A program made the position numbers and the translations under genes. The notes beneath the pieces are model-generated. The model saw nothing but the letters and a program-made list of their open reading frames with translations, made no database searches and had not been told where the DNA came from. Below are positions 8,600-17,042 of a stretch of DNA of 64,000 nucleotides, piece after piece; within the stretch, counting starts at the first letter, position 1; every line of letters starts with the position of its first letter. Source of the stretch: Actinomycetes bacterium (GTDB lineage Bacteria > Actinomycetota > Acidimicrobiia > Acidimicrobiales > Bog-793); NCBI GenBank assembly GCA_021798985.1, contig JAJZBI010000006.1, positions 1-64,000 on the forward strand, in the 5' to 3' direction.

Positions 8600-9628
8600 A
8601 TGGAGTACCGCCTGTTGGGTCGGACCGGGTGCGTCGTCTCGACGCTCGCGCTCGGGACGATGACCTTTGGCAGTGAGACGAGCGAGTCCGACTCGGTCGT
8701 CCAGCTCGAGCGCTATGTCGAGGCCGGGGGCAACCTGGTCGACACCGCGGACGTCTACTCGGCCGGGGTCTCTGAGGAGATCATCGGCCGCTGGCTGAAG
8801 ACCAAGCCGGCGTCGCTGCGCGAGGAGCTCGTGGTCGCGACCAAGGGGCGCTTTCCCCGCGGGAATGGCCCGAACAACCGGGGTCTATCGCGAAAGCACC
8901 TGGCCGTGGCGCTCGATGCGTCCCTCGAGCGTCTGCAGCTCGATGTGATCGACCTCTACCAGGTGCACGCATATGACGCCCTGACCCCGATCGAAGAGAC
9001 GCTGCGCTTTCTGGACGACGCGGTGCGCGCCGGCAAGATCCGCTACGTGGGCTTGTCGAACTTCACGGCCTGGCAGCTGCAAAAGGCCGTCGACGTGGCG
9101 AGCTTCAAGGGCCTGTCGGTCCCTGTGAGCCTGCAGCCGCAGTACAACCTGTTGGTGCGCGAACTCGAGTGGGAGATCATCCCCGCCTGCGCCTCCGAGG
9201 GCCTCGGTCTGCTTCCCTGGTCGCCGCTCGGTGGTGGCTGGCTGACGGGCAAGTACCGCCGAGATGAGCGCCCTACGGGGGGGACGCGGCTCGGGGAGGG
9301 CAAGCGCAACGGGGTCGAGGCCTTCGACCAGCGCAATCCCCAGCAGCGCACCTGGGACGTGCTCGAGGCGCTCGAGCAGGTCGCCAAGGCCCGCGGCGTG
9401 TCGATGGCCCAGGTGGCGCTCTCGTGGCTGGTGGACCGGCCGACGGTGAGCTCGGTGATCTTGGGGGCGCGCACCCTGGCCCAGCTCGAGGACAACCTCG
9501 GTGCCGCCGCCTTGCACCTCAGCACCGAGGAGACCGAGCGTCTCGACGCGGCGTCCGCGCCCTTCACCGCCGACTACCCCTACGGCGCGTCCGGCGTGCG
9601 CCAGCGCCTCCGCACGATCGCGGACTGA
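8600..9628 (+). CDS. Aldo/keto reductase (AKR, voltage-gated K+ channel beta-like group)
   Basis: A 342-residue NADP-dependent oxidoreductase with an AKR barrel. The catalytic tetrad is visible: Asp and Tyr in VDTADVYSAG, Lys in VVATKGRF, and His in DLYQVHAYD. The cofactor-binding end appears as SSVILGARTLAQLEDNLGA near residue 290. ATG 8600 is preceded by AAGGAGTGAGG, a good ribosome site; a GTG at 8564 is unlikely. The substrate is not predictable, and it is distinct from the AKR at 19350, which carries L-fucose dehydrogenase-like motifs. It stands alone upstream of the hydroxyacid oxidoreductase and is followed by a strong terminator hairpin, so it is probably a single-gene transcript. Confidence 0.88.
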   Translation: MEYRLLGRTGCVVSTLALGTMTFGSETSESDSVVQLERYVEAGGNLVDTADVYSAGVSEEIIGRWLKTKPASLREELVVATKGRFPRGNGPNNRGLSRKHLAVALDASLERLQLDVIDLYQVHAYDALTPIEETLRFLDDAVRAGKIRYVGLSNFTAWQLQKAVDVASFKGLSVPVSLQPQYNLLVRELEWEIIPACASEGLGLLPWSPLGGGWLTGKYRRDERPTGGTRLGEGKRNGVEAFDQRNPQQRTWDVLEALEQVAKARGVSMAQVALSWLVDRPTVSSVILGARTLAQLEDNLGAAALHLSTEETERLDAASAPFTADYPYGASGVRQRLRTIAD

Positions 9629-9634
9629 ACCGGC

Positions 9635-9666
9635 GGGCACGGGCGCGCGTCGGCGCGCCCGTGCCC
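9635..9666 (+). terminator. Rho-independent-like hairpin after the aldo/keto reductase
   Basis: A perfect 14-bp inverted repeat (arms GGGCACGGGCGCGC at 9635-9648 and its complement at 9653-9666) has a four-base loop and begins seven bases after the stop codon. No T-tract follows. Confidence 0.6.
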
Positions 9667-9799
9667 GGTGCGCCGGGTGTTGGTGGTGGCGCCTGCGGGG
9701 CCGCGCCCGGTGCTGATCAATCGTCTGGATCAAGCAAACCCGCCAATTCTTTGGCATAATCCAGCTATGTCGTCGGCTGTCGCACAGGTGAGCTAGCAG

Positions 9800-11038
9800 G
9801 TGCGCGCCTCGGAGATCCGCGAGCTGCTCCAGCTCAGGCGACCGACGCTCGATCGAGAGCTTCGTCGTATCGAGCGCTGCTTGAACGTTGGCGACCTGCG
9901 CCGCCTCGCCCGTCGGCGCTTGCCCCGGGCGGTCTTTGACTACGTGGACGGCGGAGCGGACGAGGAGATCTCGCTGCGCGAGAACCGGGCCGCCTTCCAG
10001 GCCTGGCGCTTCGTCCCGAACTCGGCGCGCGACGTGAGCTCGGTGGAGCTTTCCACCGAGCTCTTCGGCCGCCGCATCGCTGCGCCCCTTGCGCTCTGTC
10101 CGACGGGCTACACGCGGATGATGCACCCCGAAGGGGAGCTCGCCGTCGCCCGGGCGGCATCCTCGCACCACCTCCCCTACGCGCTCTCGACGGTGGGGAC
10201 GACCTCAGTCGAAGAGCTGGCGACGAGCGGGCACGACAACTTGTGGTTCCAGCTCTATGTGCTGCGCGACCGCGGCCAGTGCCGGGCCCTCCTCGAGCGC
10301 GCGGCGGCCAGTGGCTTTTCGGTGCTCGAGGTGGCCATCGACACGGCGGTGTCGGGTCGACGCGAGCGGGACGTGCGCAACGGCCTCACGATCCCCCCCG
10401 CCCTCAGCCTGCAGACGCTCGGCGACATCGCCATCCACGTCACCTACTGGCGTTCCATGCTCGGCGCGCCGGCGCTGCGCTTTGCGAGCGTGGACGACCT
10501 GAGCGGCGTGGGCGCTGACACCGTCACCGCGGCGAACATGGCGAATTTGTTCGATCCGAGCGTGGACTTCGACGACCTGGCCGAGATCCGGGGCTGGTGG
10601 AAGGGGCCGATGCTCTTGAAGGGACCGGTCAGCCCCGAGGACGCGAAGCGGGCGGTCGCCATTGGCTTTGATGGCATCCATCTCTCCAACCACGGCGGCC
10701 GTCAGCTCGACCGCTCCCTGCCGACCGCGGAGATGATCCACCCGTTGCGCCAGGCGCTCGGCGAGGATGCCGTGATCGTGGTCGACTCGGGCATCCGCCA
10801 CGGCGCTGACATCACCACCGCGGTGGCGCTCGGAGCCGACGCGGCGGCGATCGGCCGCCCCTACCTCTACGGCCTCGCCGCCGGCGGCGAGCGCGGCGTG
10901 GATCGGGCGCTCAGCATCCTCACCGAACAGCTGCGGCGGACGATGCAGCTGCTCGGGGTGGTCTCGATCGACGAGCTGCGCGAGGGCGGGGTCGGCCTGC
11001 TGCGCAACAGCGAGGCGGGCGGGACGCTCGGCGTCTGA
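9800..11038 (+). CDS. FMN-dependent alpha-hydroxyacid oxidoreductase (L-lactate type)
   Basis: A 412-residue member of the LldD/glycolate oxidase family, which oxidises L-2-hydroxyacids to 2-oxoacids at an FMN. Visible landmarks are FDYVDGGADEE near residue 50, PTGYTRMMHPEGE near 100, QLYVLRDR near 150, LLKGPVSPEDAKRA (FMN-phosphate lysine region) near 275, the catalytic His-Arg motif SNHGGRQLD near 297, and DSGIRHGAD followed by IGRPYLYGLAAGG. No transmembrane helix is seen. The GTG at 9800 is the only reasonable start and has only a weak AGGTGAG upstream. It sits at the edge of the deoxysugar locus, where L-lactate is the expected end product of non-phosphorylative L-fucose breakdown, so a lactate substrate is plausible. 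A MftD-like role is the main alternative. Confidence 0.85.
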   Translation: MRASEIRELLQLRRPTLDRELRRIERCLNVGDLRRLARRRLPRAVFDYVDGGADEEISLRENRAAFQAWRFVPNSARDVSSVELSTELFGRRIAAPLALCPTGYTRMMHPEGELAVARAASSHHLPYALSTVGTTSVEELATSGHDNLWFQLYVLRDRGQCRALLERAAASGFSVLEVAIDTAVSGRRERDVRNGLTIPPALSLQTLGDIAIHVTYWRSMLGAPALRFASVDDLSGVGADTVTAANMANLFDPSVDFDDLAEIRGWWKGPMLLKGPVSPEDAKRAVAIGFDGIHLSNHGGRQLDRSLPTAEMIHPLRQALGEDAVIVVDSGIRHGADITTAVALGADAAAIGRPYLYGLAAGGERGVDRALSILTEQLRRTMQLLGVVSIDELREGGVGLLRNSEAGGTLGV

Positions 11039-11059
11039 GTGCCTGGCCGTGCTCGCCGC

Positions 11060-11908
11060 TCAGGCCCGGTGGCCGAGCTGGTAGATGCGCCGGCCGTTGT
11101 CGGACCACACGGCCTGGGCCTCGGCGGCCGACAGGTCGCCCAGCGCCGAGGCGCACAGCTCGCGGACTTCGTCGTAGCGGGCGACGTCGCTCGAGACGGG
11201 CCAGTCCGAGCCGTACATCACGCGCTCGGTGCCAAAGCACTCGATTAGGTGGGAAAAGCACCGCTTGACATCGACGTCGCGCCATCCCGAACCGGCCTCG
11301 GTGACGAGCCCGGAGAGCTTGCAGGCGACGTGGTCGAGCCGGGACAGCTCGGCCACCTGGCGCTCCCAGGCGAGCAGGCCGTCGGCGTCAAAGAACGGAG
11401 GCTTCGCGCCGTGGTCGAGGACGAAGCGGCAGTCCTCAACCGCTCGGGCGAGCGCGATCGCGGCGGGGAGCTGGTGGGAGCGGATCACGATGTCGTAGGC
11501 GAGCCCCGCCGCCGCGACCGCGCGCACCCCGGCGATCACGGTGGGACGTGTGGCGTAGGCGTTATCGCCCTCGTCCTGGATGAGGTGGCGGATCGCCACG
11601 AGCGCGTCGCCCCCCGGTGCCTCGCGCAGCGCGGCGATCTCGTCGGCGATCGCTTGCGATTCGAGCGGCACCCAGCCGACGACGCCGGCCACGATCTCGT
11701 GGCTCGCGGCGATGGCAAGGAAGTCGCGGGTGTCTCCGAGGTCGTTCAGCACCTGGACGAGCACCGCTTGGCTGACGCCGTTGTTGTGGGCGACGGCCTC
11801 GTAGTCTTCGATGCTGATGCGCCGATTGAGCGCCGGCAGGCCGGCGAGCCAGGCGTGGTCGCGGGTGGCGGGGTCCCAGACGTGGAAGTGGGTATCGAGG
11901 ATCGACAC
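11060..11908 (-). CDS. Amidohydrolase-family sugar lactonase (L-fuconolactonase-like)
   Basis: A 282-residue TIM-barrel hydrolase of the COG3618 type. It has the metal-binding HxH at the start (DTHFHVWDP, residues 5-13), a conserved IRHLIQDE in the middle, and the family end motif RVMYGSDWPV with its metal/base Asp near residue 235. Relatives hydrolyse L-fucono- or L-rhamnono-lactones. The GTG at 11908 has GAAGAGGGAG just upstream. It is the last gene of a minus-strand operon after the importer ATPase (14 bases apart) and the enolase-family dehydratase further upstream, which supports a sugar-lactone substrate. The precise sugar is inferred from the fucosidase and mutarotase nearby. Confidence 0.8.
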   Translation of the reverse strand: MSILDTHFHVWDPATRDHAWLAGLPALNRRISIEDYEAVAHNNGVSQAVLVQVLNDLGDTRDFLAIAASHEIVAGVVGWVPLESQAIADEIAALREAPGGDALVAIRHLIQDEGDNAYATRPTVIAGVRAVAAAGLAYDIVIRSHQLPAAIALARAVEDCRFVLDHGAKPPFFDADGLLAWERQVAELSRLDHVACKLSGLVTEAGSGWRDVDVKRCFSHLIECFGTERVMYGSDWPVSSDVARYDEVRELCASALGDLSAAEAQAVWSDNGRRIYQLGHRA

Positions 11909-11922
11909 GGTGGTCTCCCTCT

Positions 11923-13521
11923 TCAGTGGACCGGCGACCCGGCGATGGCGTCGTGCTCGTCCGGCTGGGCCGCAAGGGTGGCTGCGGTGATCGCCTGCAT
12001 GACCCGCTCGCTGATCGGTGCGTACTGGCCACCGCCCTCGAGCTCGTCGAGGATGCGGAAGTCGCCCATCACGACGATCCGGTCCGCCAGCTGCACCACC
12101 TCGCGCAGGTCACTTGAGATCAACAAGATCGCCGTGCCATCGTCGGCGAGCTCGGCGATGAGTCGGTGCATCGCGTCCTTGGCGGCGACGTCGATGCCGA
12201 CGGTCGGCTCGTCGAAGATCAACAGCTCGGCCTCAGCTGCGATCCACTTGGCGGCCGAGACCTTCTGCTGGTTGCCGCCGCTCAGGCTGCCGACGGGCTG
12301 GGAGACCCGGTGCATGCGCACATCGAGACGTTGAAGCGGGGGAGCGATGTGCGGGCGCACCCTGGTCTCGGAGATCCAGCCGAACTTTGCCTCCAGGCGC
12401 TTCCAGACGGTCATGCCGACGTTGCGGCTGATCGAATGGGTGAGGATGAGGCCCTCGTCTTTGCGGTCCTCGCTGACGTAGCCGATGCGATGGTGGCGCA
12501 GGGCGTCGTAGGGGTTGCGGACCTTCGCGGGCTTGCCGGCGACGCGCAGCTCGCCGCCGGTGATCTTGGCCAAGCCGACGATGGCGCGGGCGAGTTCGGT
12601 GCGGCCCGCCCCGACGAGCCCGTACAGGCCGACGATCTCGCCGCGGTGCACGGTGAGGTCGACGCCGTGGTGCCCAAGCTCGGTGGAGACACCGCGCAGC
12701 TCGAGGTGGGCGGGGCCTGCCGCGCGCTTGGTCGCGCCTCCGGACGCGAAGAGCTCGATGTGGCGGCCGACCATTGCCCGGACGATGTCGCCCTGGCTCA
12801 CCTCGCTGAGCGGGGCGCCGTTCAGCACGTTGCGGCCGTCGCGCAGCACGGTGGCGCGGCTGCACAGCGCGTAGACCTCCTCGAGCTTGTGGCTGACAAA
12901 GACGATGCTCGTCCCGCTGTCGCGCAGCTCGCGCAGGATCCCCACGAGGTGCTCGAACTCGGCGTCGGTGATCGAGGAGGTGGGCTCGTCGAGCAGCAAG
13001 ACCTGGCAGCGGCGCGTCAGTGCCTTGGCGATCTCGAGCAGCTGGGCCTGACCGGGGCTGAGCTGGCTCGCCTCGGTGCGGGGGTCGAAGCGCAGACCGA
13101 CGCGCTCCAGCCACGGCGCGGCGTCCTCGACCATCTTGCGGTAGCTGACGAGGCCCTTGTTGACCGGCTGGCGGCCGAGGAGGAGGTTCTCGGCGAGGGA
13201 GAACTTGCGTACCAGGTTGCGCTCTTGGTGGACGACCGCGACCCCATGTTCGGCAGCGGCGCCCGGCGAGGAGAAGTGCACCACCTGCTCGCCGATGCGG
13301 ATGGTGCCGCGATCGGGGCGGTGCACCCCGGTCGCGATGTTGATCAGCGTGCTCTTGCCGGCCCCGTTCTCTCCGATCAGCGCGTGGATCTCGCCGCGCA
13401 CGAGCTCCAAGGACGCATCGGTGAGCGCGGCCACGCCGCCGAAGGCCTTCGAGATGTTCTGCAGCACCAGGGTCGGGATGGACCCTTTTGCACCCGGTGC
13501 TTCGCGCAGCTGGTCGTTCAC
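11923..13521 (-). CDS. Sugar ABC importer ATP-binding protein, two ABC domains (RbsA/MglA type)
   Basis: A 532-residue fused double ATPase for a ribose-class importer. The first domain has Walker A GENGAGKST (near residue 53), a LSPGQAQ signature and Walker B VLLLDEPTS. The second has a degenerate Walker A region (YGLVGAGRTELARA near 295), signature SLSGGNQQK and LLIFDEPTVGID. This asymmetry is normal in the family. The GTG start overlaps the permease stop (GTGA at 13518-13521), so translation is coupled. It energises the two permeases upstream and takes substrate from the binding protein at 15786. The cluster suggests a monosaccharide such as L-fucose or a fucosylated sugar. Confidence 0.92.
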   Translation of the reverse strand: MNDQLREAPGAKGSIPTLVLQNISKAFGGVAALTDASLELVRGEIHALIGENGAGKSTLINIATGVHRPDRGTIRIGEQVVHFSSPGAAAEHGVAVVHQERNLVRKFSLAENLLLGRQPVNKGLVSYRKMVEDAAPWLERVGLRFDPRTEASQLSPGQAQLLEIAKALTRRCQVLLLDEPTSSITDAEFEHLVGILRELRDSGTSIVFVSHKLEEVYALCSRATVLRDGRNVLNGAPLSEVSQGDIVRAMVGRHIELFASGGATKRAAGPAHLELRGVSTELGHHGVDLTVHRGEIVGLYGLVGAGRTELARAIVGLAKITGGELRVAGKPAKVRNPYDALRHHRIGYVSEDRKDEGLILTHSISRNVGMTVWKRLEAKFGWISETRVRPHIAPPLQRLDVRMHRVSQPVGSLSGGNQQKVSAAKWIAAEAELLIFDEPTVGIDVAAKDAMHRLIAELADDGTAILLISSDLREVVQLADRIVVMGDFRILDELEGGGQYAPISERVMQAITAATLAAQPDEHDAIAGSPVH

Positions 13522-14549
13522 GGCATCCCCAATCCTGGCGTCGCGGCGTCCTGGGCGATCTGACCGAGCCGTCCCGGGCCGGTGCTCGGTCGCCCGACGG
13601 AGCGGCGAGTGCCGCCGCGGACGCTCTGGCCGAGCTTTCCGGCGATGACGGCGGCGAAGATCAACAGGCCCTCGGCCATCTGCACCGCCTCGGTGTTGAC
13701 ATTGAGCACGATGAGCGCGTCGTTGATCGCCGAGAGCACGATGGCGGCGACGAAGCAGCCCGACGCCGGGGCCTCGCCGCCGACAAGTGCGGTGCCACCG
13801 ATGATCGGGACGGCAAAGGAGATGATCAGCCAGTCACTTCCCGTCGCTGGCGTCGCGCTCTGCAGCACGCCGATGTAGAGGACCGCGGCGACGGCGGCGA
13901 GCACGCCCGAGACGGCGTGCGCCGTCACGATGGCGCGCTTTTCCGACAGCCCCGACAGCACCGCGGCGTCCTTGTTGCCTCCGACCGCCAACAGCGAGCG
14001 GCCGATCGGCAGCCAGCGGAACCCGGCGCCGACGGCGAGCGTCATCGCGATCGCCGGCAGCAGCAGGTAGGAGAAGAATGCGGCGCGCCCCTGGCCGAGG
14101 TTGGTGAGCACCGAGGCGATGTTGGAGTAGGGGATCGAGCTCGTGATGCCGTACGCGATGCCGGTGAACGCGGTGCCCGTCGCCAGCGTGACGATGAAGC
14201 CCGACAGCTTGGTGGTGGCGATGATCGCTCCATTGACGAGGCCGCACGCCAGTCCGAGGGCCAGGCTCCCGGCGATCGCCGCACCGATCGGCCAGTGTTG
14301 GACCTGGTAGAGGTTCCCCGTGGCGATCGTGACGAGGGAGGCGATCCCGCCGACCGCCAGGCTCATGTCGGCGACGGCGAGCACCATCATCTGCGAGAGG
14401 CCGATCACGGTGTAGACCGCCGCGGTCTGCAAGATCGTGTAGACGTTGAAGGACGATCCGAACTGCTTGGTCGCAAGGCTGAGGACGATGCCGGCGACGA
14501 TCGTCGCGGCGAGCAGTGGCGCCCACTGGGTGCGCAGCACGCGGTTCAT
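13518..14549 (-). CDS. Sugar ABC importer permease (RbsC type), second
   Basis: A 343-residue membrane protein with about eight to ten hydrophobic segments and the BPD_transp_2 family layout: AVADMSLAVGGIASLV near residue 65, NGAIIATTKLSGFIVTLATGTAF near 110-130 (the conserved loop facing the ATPase), and GGTALVGGEAPASGCFVAA near 250. It pairs with the permease encoded just upstream as a heterodimeric channel. Its ATG overlaps that gene's stop (ATGA at 14546-14549) and its own stop overlaps the ATPase start, so three genes are tightly coupled. The C-terminal 30 residues are Pro/Arg-rich and probably cytoplasmic. Confidence 0.9.
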   Translation of the reverse strand: MNRVLRTQWAPLLAATIVAGIVLSLATKQFGSSFNVYTILQTAAVYTVIGLSQMMVLAVADMSLAVGGIASLVTIATGNLYQVQHWPIGAAIAGSLALGLACGLVNGAIIATTKLSGFIVTLATGTAFTGIAYGITSSIPYSNIASVLTNLGQGRAAFFSYLLLPAIAMTLAVGAGFRWLPIGRSLLAVGGNKDAAVLSGLSEKRAIVTAHAVSGVLAAVAAVLYIGVLQSATPATGSDWLIISFAVPIIGGTALVGGEAPASGCFVAAIVLSAINDALIVLNVNTEAVQMAEGLLIFAAVIAGKLGQSVRGGTRRSVGRPSTGPGRLGQIAQDAATPGLGMP

Positions 14550-15649
14550 TGGGCCACCACCGCATCCGGCTCAGGCGTGCTCGTTGCGCTGCGCGGCTGC
14601 ATCGTCCGCCGCCGCGCCCTCCTTGCCCGGTCCAACAAGACGGCGACGAGGAGCACCAGGCCCTCGGGGAGCTCGATCCAATAGCTCGGGACGTTGATGA
14701 TCGTGAGGCCGGACTGCAGGCTGTCGAAGAACAAGGCGGCGAGCAAGATGCCGGTCACCGAGATCTCGCCGCCGGTTAGCGCTACGCCGCCGAGCACGGC
14801 GGCGATGAAGGAGGGGAGCAGCCAGTCCGACCCAAAGCCGGCATTGACGTTGAGCTCATAGGAGGCGTTCATCACCGTCGCCACGGCGCACAACAGGCCC
14901 GAGAGCGCGTAGGCGGCGAGTACGACGCGCGAGACGTTCACGCCAGAGGCCCGCGCCGCCCGCTCGTTGGCGCCGACCGCCAGCATTTTCCAGCCGAGGC
15001 TGTTGCGGCTGTAGAGGAGCCAGCAGGCAACCCCGCACACGATCGCGATGGCGACGAGCGGGCAGATTGCCGAGGAGAACAACGTGCCGTTGCCGAGCCG
15101 GGTGACGATGGATGAGCTGATCTGGTACTGCCGCCCGCCCGTGAACAACAAGGCGCCGCCGGCATAGGCGGACAAGAAGGCGAGCGTGACGATGAAGCTC
15201 GACAACCCGGTCATCAGCTCCGCGACGCCCATCAGCACGGCCGCGAGCACACCGACGACGGCGACCAGCAAGAAGGCGAGCCAAACCGGGACGCCGGCGG
15301 AGACGAGCAGGTAGCCGAGCAGCGAGGTGCAGACCGCGCCGATGCTGCCGACGGCGAGGTTCATCCGGGCGACGACGATCAGCATCGCCTGGGCCATGCC
15401 CAGCACGGCGTCGCGGGCGGCCAGCTGCCCGATGCTGTAGAGGTTGTAGCTGCCGAGGAAGCCGCTGCCGGCGATGCCGAAGGCCGTCCAGGTGATGGCG
15501 ATCAAGAAGATGAGGCCGATCGCGCTGGTCTGGGTGCCGAGCGCTTCGCGCACCCGCTCGATGGCACTTGGCCACACGCGAGGGACCGGCGCGCTCGCTT
15601 GGAGCTGCCCGTCGATCGCCGCGCTCGCGGCCACTCTGGTCTTTAGCAA
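14546..15649 (-). CDS. Sugar ABC importer permease (RbsC type), first
   Basis: A 367-residue RbsC-like membrane protein. Family segments include MNLAVGSIGAVCTSLLGYLLV near residue 105, AELMTGLSSFIVTLAFLSAYAGG near 145 and GGVALTGGEISVTGILLAALFFDS near 290, with hydrophobic helices throughout. The TTG at 15649 is chosen because GAGGT lies about nine bases upstream; a GTG at 15634 is an alternative. A hairpin at 15724-15761 separates it from the substrate-binding protein gene, probably lowering permease expression relative to the binding protein. It forms the channel with the permease at 13518. Confidence 0.87.
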   Translation of the reverse strand: MLKTRVAASAAIDGQLQASAPVPRVWPSAIERVREALGTQTSAIGLIFLIAITWTAFGIAGSGFLGSYNLYSIGQLAARDAVLGMAQAMLIVVARMNLAVGSIGAVCTSLLGYLLVSAGVPVWLAFLLVAVVGVLAAVLMGVAELMTGLSSFIVTLAFLSAYAGGALLFTGGRQYQISSSIVTRLGNGTLFSSAICPLVAIAIVCGVACWLLYSRNSLGWKMLAVGANERAARASGVNVSRVVLAAYALSGLLCAVATVMNASYELNVNAGFGSDWLLPSFIAAVLGGVALTGGEISVTGILLAALFFDSLQSGLTIINVPSYWIELPEGLVLLVAVLLDRARRARRRTMQPRSATSTPEPDAVVAQ

Positions 15650-15723
15650 TGAAGCTGACCTCGAAGTCCCTGCGGCCCTTGGCGGCCGACGTTGCTTGAG
15701 CTGTCATGCCATCAGTGATGGCC

Positions 15724-15761
15724 GCGAGGGGCACCGGGTCGTCGACCGCGGTGCCCCTCGC
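15724..15761 (-). terminator. Hairpin between binding-protein and permease genes (attenuator-like)
   Basis: A perfect 12-bp inverted repeat (arms 15724-15735 and 15750-15761, GCGAGGGGCACC and its complement) with a 14-base loop lies 25 bases after the binding-protein stop, on the minus strand. Partial termination or 3'-end protection here would give more binding protein than permease, a common arrangement in ABC operons. Confidence 0.55.
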
Positions 15762-15785
15762 GCAATGCTTGGTGCTGTGGTGCTC

Positions 15786-16913
15786 CTAGGGGCAGGAAAG
15801 GAACTTGCTGGTCTCGCCAAGCACCTGCTTGGTCGTGGCCGGAATGTTCTCCATGCCCTTCGCGTACTTGGCCGCGTCCTTGCGTCCGACGAAGAAGTAG
15901 CCGGAGTTGATGAAGTGGCTCGTCTTTCCGACCTTGGTGAACGGTGCCTTGGCCTTCACGGTGCAGCCGTTCGCCAGCATCTTGTAGAGCCACTGCGCGG
16001 CGACCACGCCCTGGCCGTAGGAGTTCTGCCACATCGTGCCATAGATGTAGCCCTTCTCGAGGGCCTTCATGACCGTCGGGTCATTGTCCTGGCCGATGAA
16101 CAAGATGTGGCGGAACTGGGTGTTCTTGGTGAGAACGCTCGCCGCAGCGACCGAGGGGTAGTAGTCGGTCGACAGCATGCCCGTGAGCTGGCTGCCCTTG
16201 GAGGCGAGCAGGCTCTCGACCGCGGGTGGCGCCGCGCTCGGGCTGTCGATGTTCGAGACCACCTGGACGAGCTTGACCTTGCCGTGGCTCGCCGCCACGC
16301 CCTGCTTCACGCCAGCCTCGCGAAGCGCCGTGTTGGCGTCGGTGAGCAGGCCTGTGAGGAAGGCGATCTTGCCCTTGCCACCCATCGCCTTGGTGAGCAC
16401 CTGGGTCTCGTACTTCGCCGAGGCCTCGACGTTGGTCGCAAAGCAGAACAGCGCCGGGGTCGGGTCGCTCGTGCAGCCCGCCAGGTCGATCACCGGAATT
16501 CCCCGCGCCTTCAAGCGGGTGTAGAGCGGGATGATCGACGCCTCGCCGTCCGGGAAGATCGCGAAGGCGTTGTAGCCCTTGGCGACGAGGGAGTCGACCG
16601 TGCTGATCTCGACGGAGGGGTCGAACGTCGGCGTCGGGGGCACGACGTAGCTCACCGTGACGCCGAGCGCCTTGGACTCCGCCTTGGCGGCGGCCGCCCA
16701 TGGCGCGAAGTAGACGTTCGGGCCGCCTGGGATCAGGGCGATCTTGATCTTGGACTTCGGCACCTTGGCGTGTGTCCGGGCCCGTGCCGGCGCCTTGGCG
16801 GCTGTGCTCGCGCTGGCGGCGGTGCCGACACAGAGCGCTCCGACGCTGAGGCTGGCGGCGAGCGCGAGGGCCTGCTTGGCCCGCCAGCGCTGTCGATTGA
16901 CTCGTTGCTGCAT
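15786..16913 (-). CDS. Sugar ABC importer periplasmic-type binding protein (RbsB/Peripla_BP_4)
   Basis: A 375-residue secreted solute receptor. The N-terminus is a signal peptide (basic NRQRWRAK, hydrophobic ALALAASLSVGALCVG, Ala-rich cleavage region near residue 35), followed by an Ala/Lys/Pro linker. The mature part shows IKIALIPGGPNVYFAPWAA, a type 1 binding-protein start, and a typical VIDLAGCTSD strand. Several Cys are present, but no lipobox is clear. GTG 16916 or ATG 16913 may start it, with AAGGGGG upstream; I use the ATG. It is downstream of the dehydratase gene (129-base gap) and feeds the RbsC/RbsA-type proteins encoded next. The ligand is probably a deoxysugar, by context only. 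Confidence 0.88.
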   Translation of the reverse strand: MQQRVNRQRWRAKQALALAASLSVGALCVGTAASASTAAKAPARARTHAKVPKSKIKIALIPGGPNVYFAPWAAAAKAESKALGVTVSYVVPPTPTFDPSVEISTVDSLVAKGYNAFAIFPDGEASIIPLYTRLKARGIPVIDLAGCTSDPTPALFCFATNVEASAKYETQVLTKAMGGKGKIAFLTGLLTDANTALREAGVKQGVAASHGKVKLVQVVSNIDSPSAAPPAVESLLASKGSQLTGMLSTDYYPSVAAASVLTKNTQFRHILFIGQDNDPTVMKALEKGYIYGTMWQNSYGQGVVAAQWLYKMLANGCTVKAKAPFTKVGKTSHFINSGYFFVGRKDAAKYAKGMENIPATTKQVLGETSKFLSCP

Positions 16914-17042
16914 CACTACGCAACCCCCTTCATGGCGCGCCTTGCGCCGACGTACTTTGCGATTCGTTGTGCGTGCACTGCTGTCGTTGCTCCCCCCGGG
17001 CTGGTCCTTCCTTTCTCTTGGCGGTCGAGGCGAACCGAATGG

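Noticed and set aside
12166-13563. A 465-codon plus-strand ORF opposite the ABC ATPase
   Set aside because: The minus-strand frame has complete ABC motifs; the plus frame is an Asp/Val/Gly-rich shadow with no family match.
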